DNA from: a virus
DNA length: 64,000 nucleotides
Strand: one strand, 5' to 3'
IMG/VR virus record: IMGVR_UViG_3300017917_002814
Location: 1-64,000 of that record
Below are positions 1 through 8,425 of the stretch, one piece after another. A program made the translations under genes and the position numbers. A model generated the notes under the pieces. That model did not search any database and was not told where the DNA came from. It was given only the letters and a program-made list of their open reading frames with translations. How positions within the stretch are numbered: the first letter of the stretch is position 1; the number at the start of each line of letters is the position of its first letter.

Positions 1-340
1 ATCGGTCACTCTTTGCCCAGGGCGGGCAAAAAATATATGAGCTTCATCTGAGTAGCACAGTCACTAGTATTAGAGCATTACAGAGGCGGTTGTCCGGTAC
101 CTCGAGCTCCGTCTTTATACAACGGCGGTTTACACATAACATACTAGCGTAACATGTAAACGTGCAGTATCGCTACTGCGTCTTTTTAGCCTTTATGAAT
201 CCTGTTCAAACAATCAAATCGCGGCATTTGCGATCTTCATCCCGAAGGGTAGTGATTGAGTGCTCGCAGCAGCGGCGAGTCTTCCATCCCTGCGTATATT
301 TCAACCAGGTCCAGGGCACACGATGTTGGCCTGTGCCAGC
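1..340. other. Left-edge stretch without a recognisable gene, GC-richer than the rest
   Basis: No reading frame on either strand gives a convincing protein: all minus-strand frames contain several stops and the longest plus-strand frame (about 60 codons) resembles nothing I know. By hand count about half the bases are G or C, clearly above the AT-rich genes that follow. A perfect 7-bp stem (TTTGCCC 12-18, GGGCAAA 24-30, five-base loop) lies near the edge. I found no tRNA-like T-arm. It may be a non-coding or regulatory region, decayed sequence, or an assembly-end artefact. Confidence 0.6.
164..186 (+). terminator. Weak terminator-like hairpin
   Basis: GCAGTA (164-169) and TACTGC (174-179) form a perfect 6-bp stem with a TCGC loop, extendable by G-U pairs, followed by GTCTTTTT. 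This is the form of a short rho-independent terminator for plus-strand transcription entering from the left. No plus-strand gene is visible before it in the window, so its role is a guess. Confidence 0.25.
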
Positions 341-775
341 CTAACTGCTTAGTTTACCTTTAATGTGGGAGCCATGGACACGGACTTGTATGTGTCCGTT
401 ATAATAATCATCTGATTCTAAGACTTGGTGTCGGAATTGTTCTCTTGCTTAAATATATGAACATTCTGCTTTTGTTTTACAGTAATAAAGTATTTCTCTA
501 GTAAAATTTTCTGGGCCTAATGCGTGTATGTCTTTTTTGAGTTCTTCGTTTGAGCCATAATACTGTTGCCAATCGCTGTCTATTTTGCTTCTGACCTTCT
601 TTTTCTTTTTGTTACCATTTTTGAGTTTAACTGTTTTTACTGTAGTTTTTGAAAATTTGGCTAATTTTTTTCCTATATATTTGCGTCCGGATACAGTATT
701 TGTTATCAAATACACAAATCCCACACAATCTTCAGGAAGGGATTCCACAAGAGTGGATTCAAATAGCCATGACAT
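341..775 (-). pseudogene. GIY-YIG endonuclease-like protein with an in-frame TAA
   Basis: From ATG at 775 the first 108 codons hold a GIY-YIG type N-terminus (GFVYLITN, then YIGKK), a lysine-rich loop, DWQQYYGSN and FTREIL. A TAA at 449-451 ends the frame after KAECSYI. Translation in the same frame continues without further stops for 35 codons (AREQFRHQVLESDDYYNG, then HIQVRVHGSHIKGKLSS) to a TAG at 341-343. From memory, marine T4-like phage relatives keep this tail, with Glu where the TAA sits. A single GAA-to-TAA change would explain it, and the missing residue would be the family's likely metal-binding glutamate. It may be a broken or truncated Seg-like homing-type endonuclease, a sequencing error or a read-through site. 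It is the last gene of the minus-strand block. Confidence 0.7.
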
Positions 776-786
776 ACAGCATATAA

Positions 787-1371
787 TTATGCCTTGTACT
801 CCAGATTACAATAAAATGTTATTTCTTCTATGCAAGTGTTTGAATTCAAACTTTGAGCATATTTTATGAAATTTGATATATCTAGAAGATTAATTCCGTT
901 TCCTGTCCAACTTTCACGACTACGACTTAGTTCAGTATCTAATCGATCAATGGTTATCAGTGTAGTTTTGAATTGCACTTTGTTTGATTTAAAAGACGCG
1001 GTACATTGCTTTGAAGCATGTGCTAATGCGGCTTTTGCTACCCTATAAGTTTCAAAATTGGGTTCACAGGCCACAATGTGCTTTTCGCCTACACTGCCAA
1101 TATTAAAAATATATCCTGCTTTATTGTTTTTACTCCATAAATCATACACCGCATGCAAAACACGAACTTGCCCAAAATTGGCCCAGTCTTCTTGGGGAGG
1201 ACCATCGAACGCATTATTGATAAAGATATCATAATTTAAACTCATGTTGGCTATAGATATATCGTCTTTGGTTATGTCAAGATTATTGGATCGACTTATA
1301 CTTGTTCCGTCAAATGTTTTTACCAAATGCTTGCCTAATCCTCTGTTACCGCCTGTAACTAAAACTTTCAT
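787..1371 (-). CDS. Short-chain dehydrogenase/reductase-like protein
   Basis: This is a 195-residue SDR fold protein, likely an NAD(P)-dependent oxidoreductase acting on a small molecule. Visible motifs are the cofactor loop TGGNRGLG (6-13), NNA (52-54), a Ser in NIGS (93) and the catalytic YRVAK pair (Tyr109, Lys113). I chose the ATG at 1371 because MKVLVTGG is the canonical SDR start; an upstream in-frame ATG at 1431 would add 20 residues without SDR character and overlap the preceding gene. Its ATG overlaps the TGA of the upstream radical SAM gene in an ATGA junction, so the two are probably translated together and may act in one pathway. It is shorter than a usual SDR (about 250 residues). 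The substrate cannot be inferred. Confidence 0.75.
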   Translation of the reverse strand: MKVLVTGGNRGLGKHLVKTFDGTSISRSNNLDITKDDISIANMSLNYDIFINNAFDGPPQEDWANFGQVRVLHAVYDLWSKNNKAGYIFNIGSVGEKHIVACEPNFETYRVAKAALAHASKQCTASFKSNKVQFKTTLITIDRLDTELSRSRESWTGNGINLLDISNFIKYAQSLNSNTCIEEITFYCNLEYKA

Positions 1372-2483
1372 CTCTTGCTGCCTCCTTGATCCCATACCTT
1401 GGTAAATTTTTCTCCGCAGGTCATAGCGCACTCCATAAGCTTTTCTTTACCGCTCCAACGCTCAACTAATTCTTTCCAAAAACTAGAACGAAAAACATTG
1501 TCAAGATTGTTTATGTTTATATCTAGTTCGCTTTTATATCTGTTGATAAACTCCACTATTTGATTTTGTCCGTTATAAAAATGGGCTTCGTTGGCGCCTG
1601 GCATGTATGTTGGACTAACAAATCTAGCATCATACATGTTGTGTTCAAAAAAGTTACATGGCAATACTAATCCTTCGGCAGTGATTGTGACTTTACTTCC
1701 AAGCAAGGCATCACATTTGATTTCTGTTTGATTTAAGTAATGCCTAAAACCACCATGAATTTTTTTAATAACATTTATTTTATGTACACTGGGATTGCAC
1801 CATTCCTGATTCACTGGTTCCTCTAAAACATATTCTGTGTTGCCGTGCTTATCTAGTACAGGCCAATTTGGGTAGGCACATTCGTCGGCATGATTATAAA
1901 ATCTTCCAGTTTTCCTAGGTAAGAAATTATAGAAACCATAGTCTTTGCTCAGTTGTCTTGCCTGTTCAATTTGATGTTCGTTGTGTTTAAAAACAATGTA
2001 ATTCCATTGTGCTCTGCCCCCAGCAGCAATGAACGCACGAGCATTACGTATAGCAATTTCGAATTTTACATTACGTCTGTATAAATGTAGAGTGTCGTCT
2101 AACCCGTCAAAACCAAAATCAATTTGACCGTACCCATTCATTATAGTTGCAATTTCTTGCCAATAGTCTACATCATGAACACCGCCATTGGTATGTATGT
2201 ATAACCACAAGGTGGGATTTTTATTACGAAAATCCTGTAATATATCCAAAAAATCTGGATGCATTATTGGGTCACCGTAACTGCCACAGAAAAATATTTG
2301 TTTGAGCTGTCTGCAATGATCAACACTAAAACACGCATCGATTACTTCACGATCCAGGTGCAATAATGGCATATAAGGATTTATTCTACTACCTTGAATG
2401 TTTCTAGGGCACTGAGGACAAGCAGCATTACAATAGGTTGTAATTTCCAACTGATATTCAGTGATGGTTTTAAAATTAAACAA
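1368..2483 (-). CDS. Radical SAM protein with C-terminal SPASM-like cysteines
   Basis: This 371-residue protein carries the radical SAM [4Fe-4S] motif CNAACPQC (Cys18, 22, 25) right at the N-terminus, then FFCGSYGDP in the place of the GGEP motif. A later cysteine-rich part (a Cys before ALLGSKVTITAEG, LPC, then CAMTCGE at 352-357) fits a C-terminal SPASM-type auxiliary cluster domain. It differs from the other seven radical SAM proteins here, whose auxiliary-type cysteines come first. The start appears to be TTG at 2483: a TAG lies two codons upstream in frame and no ATG is available before the motif. It overlaps the end of gp46 by 8 bases and is joined by ATGA to the following SDR gene. It probably modifies a peptide or small molecule; the substrate is unknown. 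Confidence 0.8.
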   Translation of the reverse strand: MFNFKTITEYQLEITTYCNAACPQCPRNIQGSRINPYMPLLHLDREVIDACFSVDHCRQLKQIFFCGSYGDPIMHPDFLDILQDFRNKNPTLWLYIHTNGGVHDVDYWQEIATIMNGYGQIDFGFDGLDDTLHLYRRNVKFEIAIRNARAFIAAGGRAQWNYIVFKHNEHQIEQARQLSKDYGFYNFLPRKTGRFYNHADECAYPNWPVLDKHGNTEYVLEEPVNQEWCNPSVHKINVIKKIHGGFRHYLNQTEIKCDALLGSKVTITAEGLVLPCNFFEHNMYDARFVSPTYMPGANEAHFYNGQNQIVEFINRYKSELDININNLDNVFRSSFWKELVERWSGKEKLMECAMTCGEKFTKVWDQGGSKR

Positions 2484-4245
2484 TTTCTACATCCGTGTTG
2501 TAACTTGTGAATCCGTTCTCTTTGACTACACTCAGCACATTGTTTACACGCCCTGCTAGTTCGTCTTTGTGACTGACTAACCACACCGATCTGTTACCTT
2601 CTCTGGACATTTTCTTTAAGATTGCTAGACTATTTTCTACGCCTGAGCTGTCCATGCCAGTGTCAATTACCTCGTCAATGAACAACAAGTTGATGGGCTG
2701 ATAAAGACTTTCCCATACATCACGAAAAGCCCAACTTAGGCTTAAAATAAGTCTGTTTCTCTCGCCCCTACTCAAGTTATCAAAATCTAGTTCTCTACCT
2801 AGTTCTTCGATACTGACAGTAAGATCGTTTTGAAATTTAACAGTGTGTGGAAGGCCAATACGGTCTAGGTATTGACTAAGTCTAGCATTCAAGTACGACA
2901 AGTTTTGATCAATAATACGTTTACGTATAAAACTGTCTTTATTGGTCAGTAGTTTGAGTAAAAATTCTTGATGTTCTTTAACATTTGCAAGCTCGTTTAT
3001 CAAATCATAGTCAATTTCTTCAAGAGCTTGAGTCTCCATTTCGCGAATTTGTTCTTCATAGGGATCTAGTTCCGCTTGCTTGGTTGCCAGCTGCTGTCTT
3101 AAATTGGCCACAGTGTTTTTGTGATTGATAGCATCCTCTTTGTTGTCATAAAACACTCGTGGTGCGGTACTGACTGTACCCAATAAGTTTAATGCATCAA
3201 TGTGCGACATCAATTGTTCGTCATTGGCAAGATACTGTAAAGAAGTTTCTTTTAATGTATTACGTTTTTCTTCCAGCACTTCTTGGTGTTTTAAATCATG
3301 TATTGGTTGCCCGCATGCATAACATTCATGTTTTTCAAGTTTGTCAATTTCAGACTTGAGTTTGTCTAGTTGTTTTAACAAGCGTACTTGATCTGTTTCA
3401 CAGGCCACTCGCCAGCGAGATATTTCTCTTATTTTGTTTGTTTTTTCGTTGTACTCATCAAGTAGGTTATGATTGCGCAATTCCTGCTCAATATCTAAAT
3501 CGCCCACCACTTCCAATGCCTTTTCAAGTTCCACTAACTCGTTTGCCTGTTTGTTCCGCCACAAATTTTGTCTACGCCGTGTAGCTTCAATCTGTTCTTG
3601 AATACGACCATTAGCATCAGTGACAGCTTTGATACGATATTCTTCTTGAGTAATAGCGTCTTTAGTTGCTTTGAGCTGTTCTTTTAATGCATCTGCTTTT
3701 TCACTGAGCATGGTTATACCAAGCAGTTGTTCAATGATAGTTCTTTGGTCATTGGCCTTTAAAGCAAGAAACGGTTCAGTATAAGTGTTCAAGGCCACAA
3801 TGTGTTTGAACATGTCATGACTCATACCCAACATACGCTCAATTTCTGCTTGTGTTTCTCTACTATCACCTTGGCTTTCATCAGTGATTTGTTGTTCCTG
3901 TCCGCCTACATAGAATGCCATTGTGTTGGGCTTGCGACCACGCTCAATCTTGTAATCTGTACCATCTTTTTCAAACTCAATTGTGACCAACATATTCTTA
4001 CCATTTGTTTTATTGATAAGATTGTCTTTTTTGATATTGGTCAAAGCGGCGCCGTACAGCGCATAGCTTAGTGCATTGATAATTGTTGTTTTGCCCGTAC
4101 CATTTCTAGCACCAGTGTCATCACCGCCTAGGTCTAAGTTTTGTCCAAGAACAAGAGTAAGATCTCTACGATCAAATTGAACAGCCTGGGTAGCATTACC
4201 CACGCTCATGAAATTTTTTACAGAAAGGGTTTTTATTTTGAACAT
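2476..4245 (-). CDS. 46: Recombination endonuclease large subunit, gp46 (Rad50/SbcC-like)
   Basis: This 589-residue SMC-family ATPase partners gp47 in the T4-type nuclease that resects DNA ends for recombination-dependent replication. It has Walker A GARNGTGKT (45-53), a long central coiled coil broken near residue 308 by a zinc-hook CYAC, the ABC signature LSRGERNR near residue 490, Walker B LLFIDEV near 520 and the switch WLVSHKDE. Its length is close to T4 gp46 (about 560). It lies in the same operon as gp47 but is separated from it by an SDR-like and a radical SAM gene, which look like insertions into a conserved module. The next gene starts inside its last codons. Confidence 0.93.
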   Translation of the reverse strand: MFKIKTLSVKNFMSVGNATQAVQFDRRDLTLVLGQNLDLGGDDTGARNGTGKTTIINALSYALYGAALTNIKKDNLINKTNGKNMLVTIEFEKDGTDYKIERGRKPNTMAFYVGGQEQQITDESQGDSRETQAEIERMLGMSHDMFKHIVALNTYTEPFLALKANDQRTIIEQLLGITMLSEKADALKEQLKATKDAITQEEYRIKAVTDANGRIQEQIEATRRRQNLWRNKQANELVELEKALEVVGDLDIEQELRNHNLLDEYNEKTNKIREISRWRVACETDQVRLLKQLDKLKSEIDKLEKHECYACGQPIHDLKHQEVLEEKRNTLKETSLQYLANDEQLMSHIDALNLLGTVSTAPRVFYDNKEDAINHKNTVANLRQQLATKQAELDPYEEQIREMETQALEEIDYDLINELANVKEHQEFLLKLLTNKDSFIRKRIIDQNLSYLNARLSQYLDRIGLPHTVKFQNDLTVSIEELGRELDFDNLSRGERNRLILSLSWAFRDVWESLYQPINLLFIDEVIDTGMDSSGVENSLAILKKMSREGNRSVWLVSHKDELAGRVNNVLSVVKENGFTSYNTDVEIV

Positions 4246-4253
4246 TTACAGTA

Positions 4254-5405
4254 TTATAACATAGAATATAAATTAGGAAATATGTTTTGACTATCTAGTT
4301 TGCGTCTTTGATCAATTTCGCGGAGAAATTTAAAGAGGCTAGCAAAATCTTTTTCAAAGCTTTGATTCAAAAAATTAAACATTAGATTCATTGAGTTGTG
4401 CAAAGAGTAATCAGAATTATAATGATTCAGCTTGTTTTGCAAAATAGTTTTGATATGTTGAATTTTATATTCTGGCAAATGTAATATGTGTAATTCTCTA
4501 GGAAATTCCAAAGGATTTACAATAAAAGTGTTTTCGTGAAATCCCATATCTAAAAGCAAATCAATACAGTTAAATATGGACTCATGATTTAAAATACACC
4601 ATACTAAGTTGAAATTTATAGTTTTAAATTCACGAGACAGTTGTTTTAGGTTATTCAAAAACTCATTCCAATTTCCTCCATATCGTAAATATTCAAATTC
4701 TTTACCAATGTTGTCAACACTAACAGTCCAGTGTACGTTTTTAAATTTCTTCAGCAGTTTATAAATGGTGTTATCAATTATGCTCAAATTTGTGTTTATT
4801 CTAATTTCTATATCTGGATTTATAGCATACAGTTTGTTTAGTAAATCTATATTCTCTTTGATTAGCAAAGGTTCACCACCAGCAAGATAAACATGCTCAA
4901 TTTGATGTAAATTTGAATCAATGTATGCCAACGATTTATCTAAAGAATCTTTATTTATTGTTTGTGAAATGTTTAATTCAGCAGCCCATTGGCTGCTTAA
5001 ATCAGGACCACAATACACGCAAGCAAAATTACAAGTGTTTCGCCACCGCAAATCTAGTATTTTTAATTTATGACTTTCAGGATTGCTGTATAGTTCTAGA
5101 TTATTTTTACTACTTATTTTAATATACCAGACTCGATTACTGGTTTGATTGAAATGATTTTTTTGATTTGATTCTAAATGGTGACAAACAGAGCAACGAT
5201 TATGTTTAACACTCATTAGCATATCTTTTTTAATATTGATATTAGTAGTGTTATGTAAAATATTTTTCAACGACTCGTGGTTGACATTTCCAAGCGGCTG
5301 CGATGTTATAGCACAATTTCTAACTTCGCCGTCGGGTTGTATATAAACTCCAATCCATGGCAACACGCAAAATGCCTTGTTGGTTAAAAAATCTTTTGGA
5401 GTCAT
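4254..5405 (-). CDS. Twitch-type radical SAM protein
   Basis: This 383-residue protein has an N-terminal four-cysteine module (Cys13 in CVLPW, Cys31, then CSVC at 71-74) likely to hold an auxiliary Fe-S cluster. The radical SAM motif CNFACVYC (Cys125, 129, 132) follows, then AGGEPL for SAM binding. The tail DQRRKLDSQNIFPN matches the C-terminal motif shared by its paralogs in this window. It lies 8 bases after gp46 in genome order. Its ATG overlaps the TGA of the upstream SDR gene (ATGA), so the SDR and radical SAM are probably made together. Substrate unknown; the CxxPW...CC...CxxC layout is typical of phage twitch-domain radical SAM proteins. Confidence 0.8.
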   Translation of the reverse strand: MTPKDFLTNKAFCVLPWIGVYIQPDGEVRNCAITSQPLGNVNHESLKNILHNTTNINIKKDMLMSVKHNRCSVCHHLESNQKNHFNQTSNRVWYIKISSKNNLELYSNPESHKLKILDLRWRNTCNFACVYCGPDLSSQWAAELNISQTINKDSLDKSLAYIDSNLHQIEHVYLAGGEPLLIKENIDLLNKLYAINPDIEIRINTNLSIIDNTIYKLLKKFKNVHWTVSVDNIGKEFEYLRYGGNWNEFLNNLKQLSREFKTINFNLVWCILNHESIFNCIDLLLDMGFHENTFIVNPLEFPRELHILHLPEYKIQHIKTILQNKLNHYNSDYSLHNSMNLMFNFLNQSFEKDFASLFKFLREIDQRRKLDSQNIFPNLYSML

Positions 5406-5857
5406 ATCAACAATATATCTAACTGTTGTTGGGCATATTCATCGGTATCTAATAAATGACTGGGATTGAGCAAAATCAACTTGCAACTAGAAATTTTAGA
5501 CAACGTCTGATGTGCGTGTGCCAGTGCTATTTTTTGTGTAATATATTCTAATAGAAAAGTGTCTGTCCATTCAGGCGGACTAGTTATAACCTGACTTCCT
5601 ATACTGATAATATTTTTGCATGACTGCTGTCTAACCAATCTATATAAAATTTGAGCTTGAGCATAATCAGGTTTAGCATTGTTTATAAAAAAATCAAAGC
5701 CTTGAACTGCATCTAACATACGTCCTACTTGAGTGTAATCTCTAAGATCATAACCATTTGATCTACTGAAACCATAAACACTATGCCCACGCTCAATGCT
5801 TGCATTATAAAAACTTTTGCCTAATCCTGAGGTGTGACCTGTTACTGCGATTTTCAT
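5402..5857 (-). CDS. Small SDR-like protein
   Basis: This 151-residue protein begins with a Rossmann loop TGHTSGLG (6-13), has NNA (59-61), a Ser in ISIGS (85-88) and a YITQK pair (Tyr105, Lys109), the SDR active-site pattern. It is far shorter than ordinary SDRs and lacks most of the C-terminal substrate-binding part, so it may be a minimal enzyme or a non-catalytic relative. It resembles the other SDR here (787-1371), and both sit directly beside a radical SAM gene through ATGA overlaps. Its own ATG overlaps the gp47 stop. Substrate unknown. Confidence 0.7.
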   Translation of the reverse strand: MKIAVTGHTSGLGKSFYNASIERGHSVYGFSRSNGYDLRDYTQVGRMLDAVQGFDFFINNAKPDYAQAQILYRLVRQQSCKNIISIGSQVITSPPEWTDTFLLEYITQKIALAHAHQTLSKISSCKLILLNPSHLLDTDEYAQQQLDILLI

Positions 5858-6873
5858 AGATTTCTATAAATGTCTAATAATAGATTTTTATTATATTGTT
5901 CGCTTTGAATATTTGTCAGTTGATTGGTAACAATCGTATCCACACTTTCAAACATGATGTTTCCGGTAATGTCGTAATTTATGTCTTCGCTAACAGTTTT
6001 TTGCGGAATAAGTGTTATTTCTCTAAGATTGTAAGTGTTTACAAAAGTTTCTTTTATAAATGTTGCTTCTTCGTAACTGATGTCAACGTCTAGATTCACA
6101 CGCACATGCATTCCTCGATTTAGTAAGGCATCAGTATTTTGTAACACGTCGCTCAATTGATACACACGATATCTAGGCTGATCAGGCCAGGCATGATACT
6201 CAGGCTCTGCACCCCATTCTAGCACCATCATACCACGCTCATCATCATGATTGTCTGCATAGTTGTGCGGAAAACAGTTGCCAATATAAGTGATATTCTT
6301 TTGTGTTTGACGTTTGTGAAAATGCCCAGTGAACACATGTTCAATACCAGTAAAGTCCTCGCGTTTAACATCACCATGATCTGGCATTTGCACCATGGCA
6401 TTCATGTAGAATGTAGGCAGTTCAAAATGCCCAAACATATACTTGGCTGACAGTTTAGGAATGCGTTTGTAATCATCGCCTACCAACCAAGGGGCCACAA
6501 TAACATCACCGCTGTGTAACCAATCATTACAAATGACCACATTCGGTAAGTGTCGAGCCCACTCAACGCTTTGAACATCCCTTTTGTCTCTATAATATAA
6601 ATCATGATTGCCAGGAATGAAATACACACGATCGAAGTTGTCATTGAGATGTTCCAACGCACGGAGACTATAGTTAAGAGTGACAATATTGATACTAGCA
6701 CGATTGTTATGCCAATCTCCAAGAAAAAACGCTGTTTCACATCCTTCCTCCTTTGCCTTTTGCGTAAACCATTTGATAAAATTCAAGCAATCGTCGTTGT
6801 GAGTTTGACTGTTGCTTTTTAATCCAAAGTGTATATCTGTGCAGACTGCTGCTTTTTTAAATAAATTAGACAT
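5854..6873 (-). CDS. 47: Recombination endonuclease subunit, gp47 (Mre11/SbcD-like)
   Basis: This 339-residue calcineurin-like phosphoesterase is the nuclease partner of gp46. Metal-binding motifs are in order: DIH (13-15), GDWHN (52-56), GNHD (88-91), GHFELP (148-153) and GHFH (183-186). Its length equals that of T4 gp47 (339). It is preceded by a 32-base gap after the upstream radical SAM gene and followed by an ATGA overlap into a small SDR gene. It acts on DNA in the cytoplasm during recombination-dependent replication and probably in host DNA breakdown. Confidence 0.93.
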   Translation of the reverse strand: MSNLFKKAAVCTDIHFGLKSNSQTHNDDCLNFIKWFTQKAKEEGCETAFFLGDWHNNRASINIVTLNYSLRALEHLNDNFDRVYFIPGNHDLYYRDKRDVQSVEWARHLPNVVICNDWLHSGDVIVAPWLVGDDYKRIPKLSAKYMFGHFELPTFYMNAMVQMPDHGDVKREDFTGIEHVFTGHFHKRQTQKNITYIGNCFPHNYADNHDDERGMMVLEWGAEPEYHAWPDQPRYRVYQLSDVLQNTDALLNRGMHVRVNLDVDISYEEATFIKETFVNTYNLREITLIPQKTVSEDINYDITGNIMFESVDTIVTNQLTNIQSEQYNKNLLLDIYRNL

Positions 6874-6905
6874 TCAGTTATTGTACAATCTTATACCAAC
6901 ACAAA

Positions 6906-8417
6906 TCAACCTGACATCGCATCAAAAATTTCTTTATGATATGCGGCAAAATTTTGCGAACGTCGACTGTCTAGTTTTTTGGTATAAGCTAAAAAATCTT
7001 GTCCGCTTACTGGTAAAGTTTGTTGAACTCTATGGGCTATTGCTCGTAGTTCTGTATTTTTATGATCTGAATACTTGGATACTACCTTGGCTTTAGTTTG
7101 TTCAGTTATAAAATCAATACACAAAAATTTTGGGTTCTCTAGGTATGTCCATAATATAGTCAAATTTCTTGATTCACAAAAAGAAACCAGTTCGTCCAAG
7201 TAAAGCAAGTTTTGTATGTTGACTGTTACAGCTATTTGTATATCAAAACTGTCAGATTTACGTTTAAGATATAAATCTAAATTCTTACATACTTTGTCCC
7301 AACTGCCTCCGCGCTGAATTTTAAATCTATCACCTATATCGTCGATACTGATTGACACTGTTACTTTGTTAAAATTATCTAATAGAGAAAATATTTTGTT
7401 TGGAAAAATACTTCCGTTGGTGTGAAACATAAAATGAATTTTTTTTGAGTACTCTAATTTAACAAGTTCTTCGAGAAGTATAGGAAGGTTTTTCCATAAC
7501 AAAGGTTCTCCACCTAACAATTGGTACATTCTTGTATTTTGGAACGTTTTGGGTACATTATTTAGAATTATTTCTTCTGCTGAAGCATAATGATTTTTAA
7601 TTTTTAAAATTAAATTTTTAGTATCAGCATCGTTGTTATGCAAGAGTTCTTCGGCTGCAATTTTAGAACTAGCATAAGGTTCACAAATTCTACAGGAAAA
7701 ATTGCACGTATTTGAAAGAATGTGCGATATACTTTTATTTTCTGGTTGATCAACTAATCTGTAGTTAAGTTCTTGGTCTAATAGGGTTAAACCGTGTGTT
7801 CTCAGACTGGTACATTGTTTTTCTTCGGTTTCCCAACATATGGAACATTCTGGAATTTTTTCTCCATTCAACATGCGATTTCTAATGCTCTGCATAGCAT
7901 CGCCAAAAAATATTTCTTCTGTGGTGTTTTTAGTTAGATCTCCTACCCCCTCGGGCAAATTAAATTTACAACATGGTAATACAGTTGATCCTGAAATATA
8001 CAATTGATAAAATGGATATGCGCACAAGGTATTGTAGTCCTTGGCAATATTAAACGTGTCAATTTTCTTAGTATTTTTAATTTTTACTACATTATACCCT
8101 ATACACACTTCATCGTTGCTAAAATTGTGATTAGCTATTTTTAATTTTTCTTTTAAGTCGTAAGGTGTAACTAGTAAGATAAAATAATTACCAATATCAA
8201 CCAAGGTTGCAGCTTTTTGTATGTGATTTATTAGCTGTTGTTCTGGTTCAAATTCGCTATAAAATACAAATCTCTGATTACAATCAAATTCTGCGCTGTA
8301 ATGTTGTTGAAACAAATTATACACTGCACCATGCAAAGTTTTGATATCTGCAAGGTCAACAAAACATAACAAGTTATATTTAGATTTTAAAGCGTATTTT
8401 AATTGATCTGCAGTCAT
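6906..8417 (-). CDS. Twitch-type radical SAM protein with N-terminal extension
   Basis: This 503-residue protein begins with about 125 residues without cysteine motifs that I do not recognise. Then comes the N-terminal twitch-like module (Cys132 in CAYPF, CC at 149-150, CSIC at 191-194). The radical SAM motif CNFSCRIC (Cys238, 242, 245) and LGGEPLLW follow, and the tail DSRRSQNFAAYHKE matches the shared C-terminal motif. It lies between gp55 and gp47 on the minus strand. The extension could be a substrate- or partner-binding domain; it is the only member of the set with one this long. Substrate unknown. Confidence 0.8.
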   Translation of the reverse strand: MTADQLKYALKSKYNLLCFVDLADIKTLHGAVYNLFQQHYSAEFDCNQRFVFYSEFEPEQQLINHIQKAATLVDIGNYFILLVTPYDLKEKLKIANHNFSNDEVCIGYNVVKIKNTKKIDTFNIAKDYNTLCAYPFYQLYISGSTVLPCCKFNLPEGVGDLTKNTTEEIFFGDAMQSIRNRMLNGEKIPECSICWETEEKQCTSLRTHGLTLLDQELNYRLVDQPENKSISHILSNTCNFSCRICEPYASSKIAAEELLHNNDADTKNLILKIKNHYASAEEIILNNVPKTFQNTRMYQLLGGEPLLWKNLPILLEELVKLEYSKKIHFMFHTNGSIFPNKIFSLLDNFNKVTVSISIDDIGDRFKIQRGGSWDKVCKNLDLYLKRKSDSFDIQIAVTVNIQNLLYLDELVSFCESRNLTILWTYLENPKFLCIDFITEQTKAKVVSKYSDHKNTELRAIAHRVQQTLPVSGQDFLAYTKKLDSRRSQNFAAYHKEIFDAMSG

Positions 8418-8425
8418 TTAAACAA

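Noticed and set aside
96-109. Overlapping GGTACC, CTCGAG and GAGCTC sites resembling a cloning polylinker
   Set aside because: Only 14 bases; no flanking vector sequence is recognisable, so chance cannot be excluded. Kept only as a reason to check the left edge.
1-340. tRNA gene in the left edge
   Set aside because: No T-arm consensus with pairing acceptor stem was found on either strand.
6480-6740. 86-codon minus-strand frame with hydrophobic, membrane-like sequence
   Set aside because: Lies wholly inside gp47, whose metal motifs are intact in another frame; a shadow frame.
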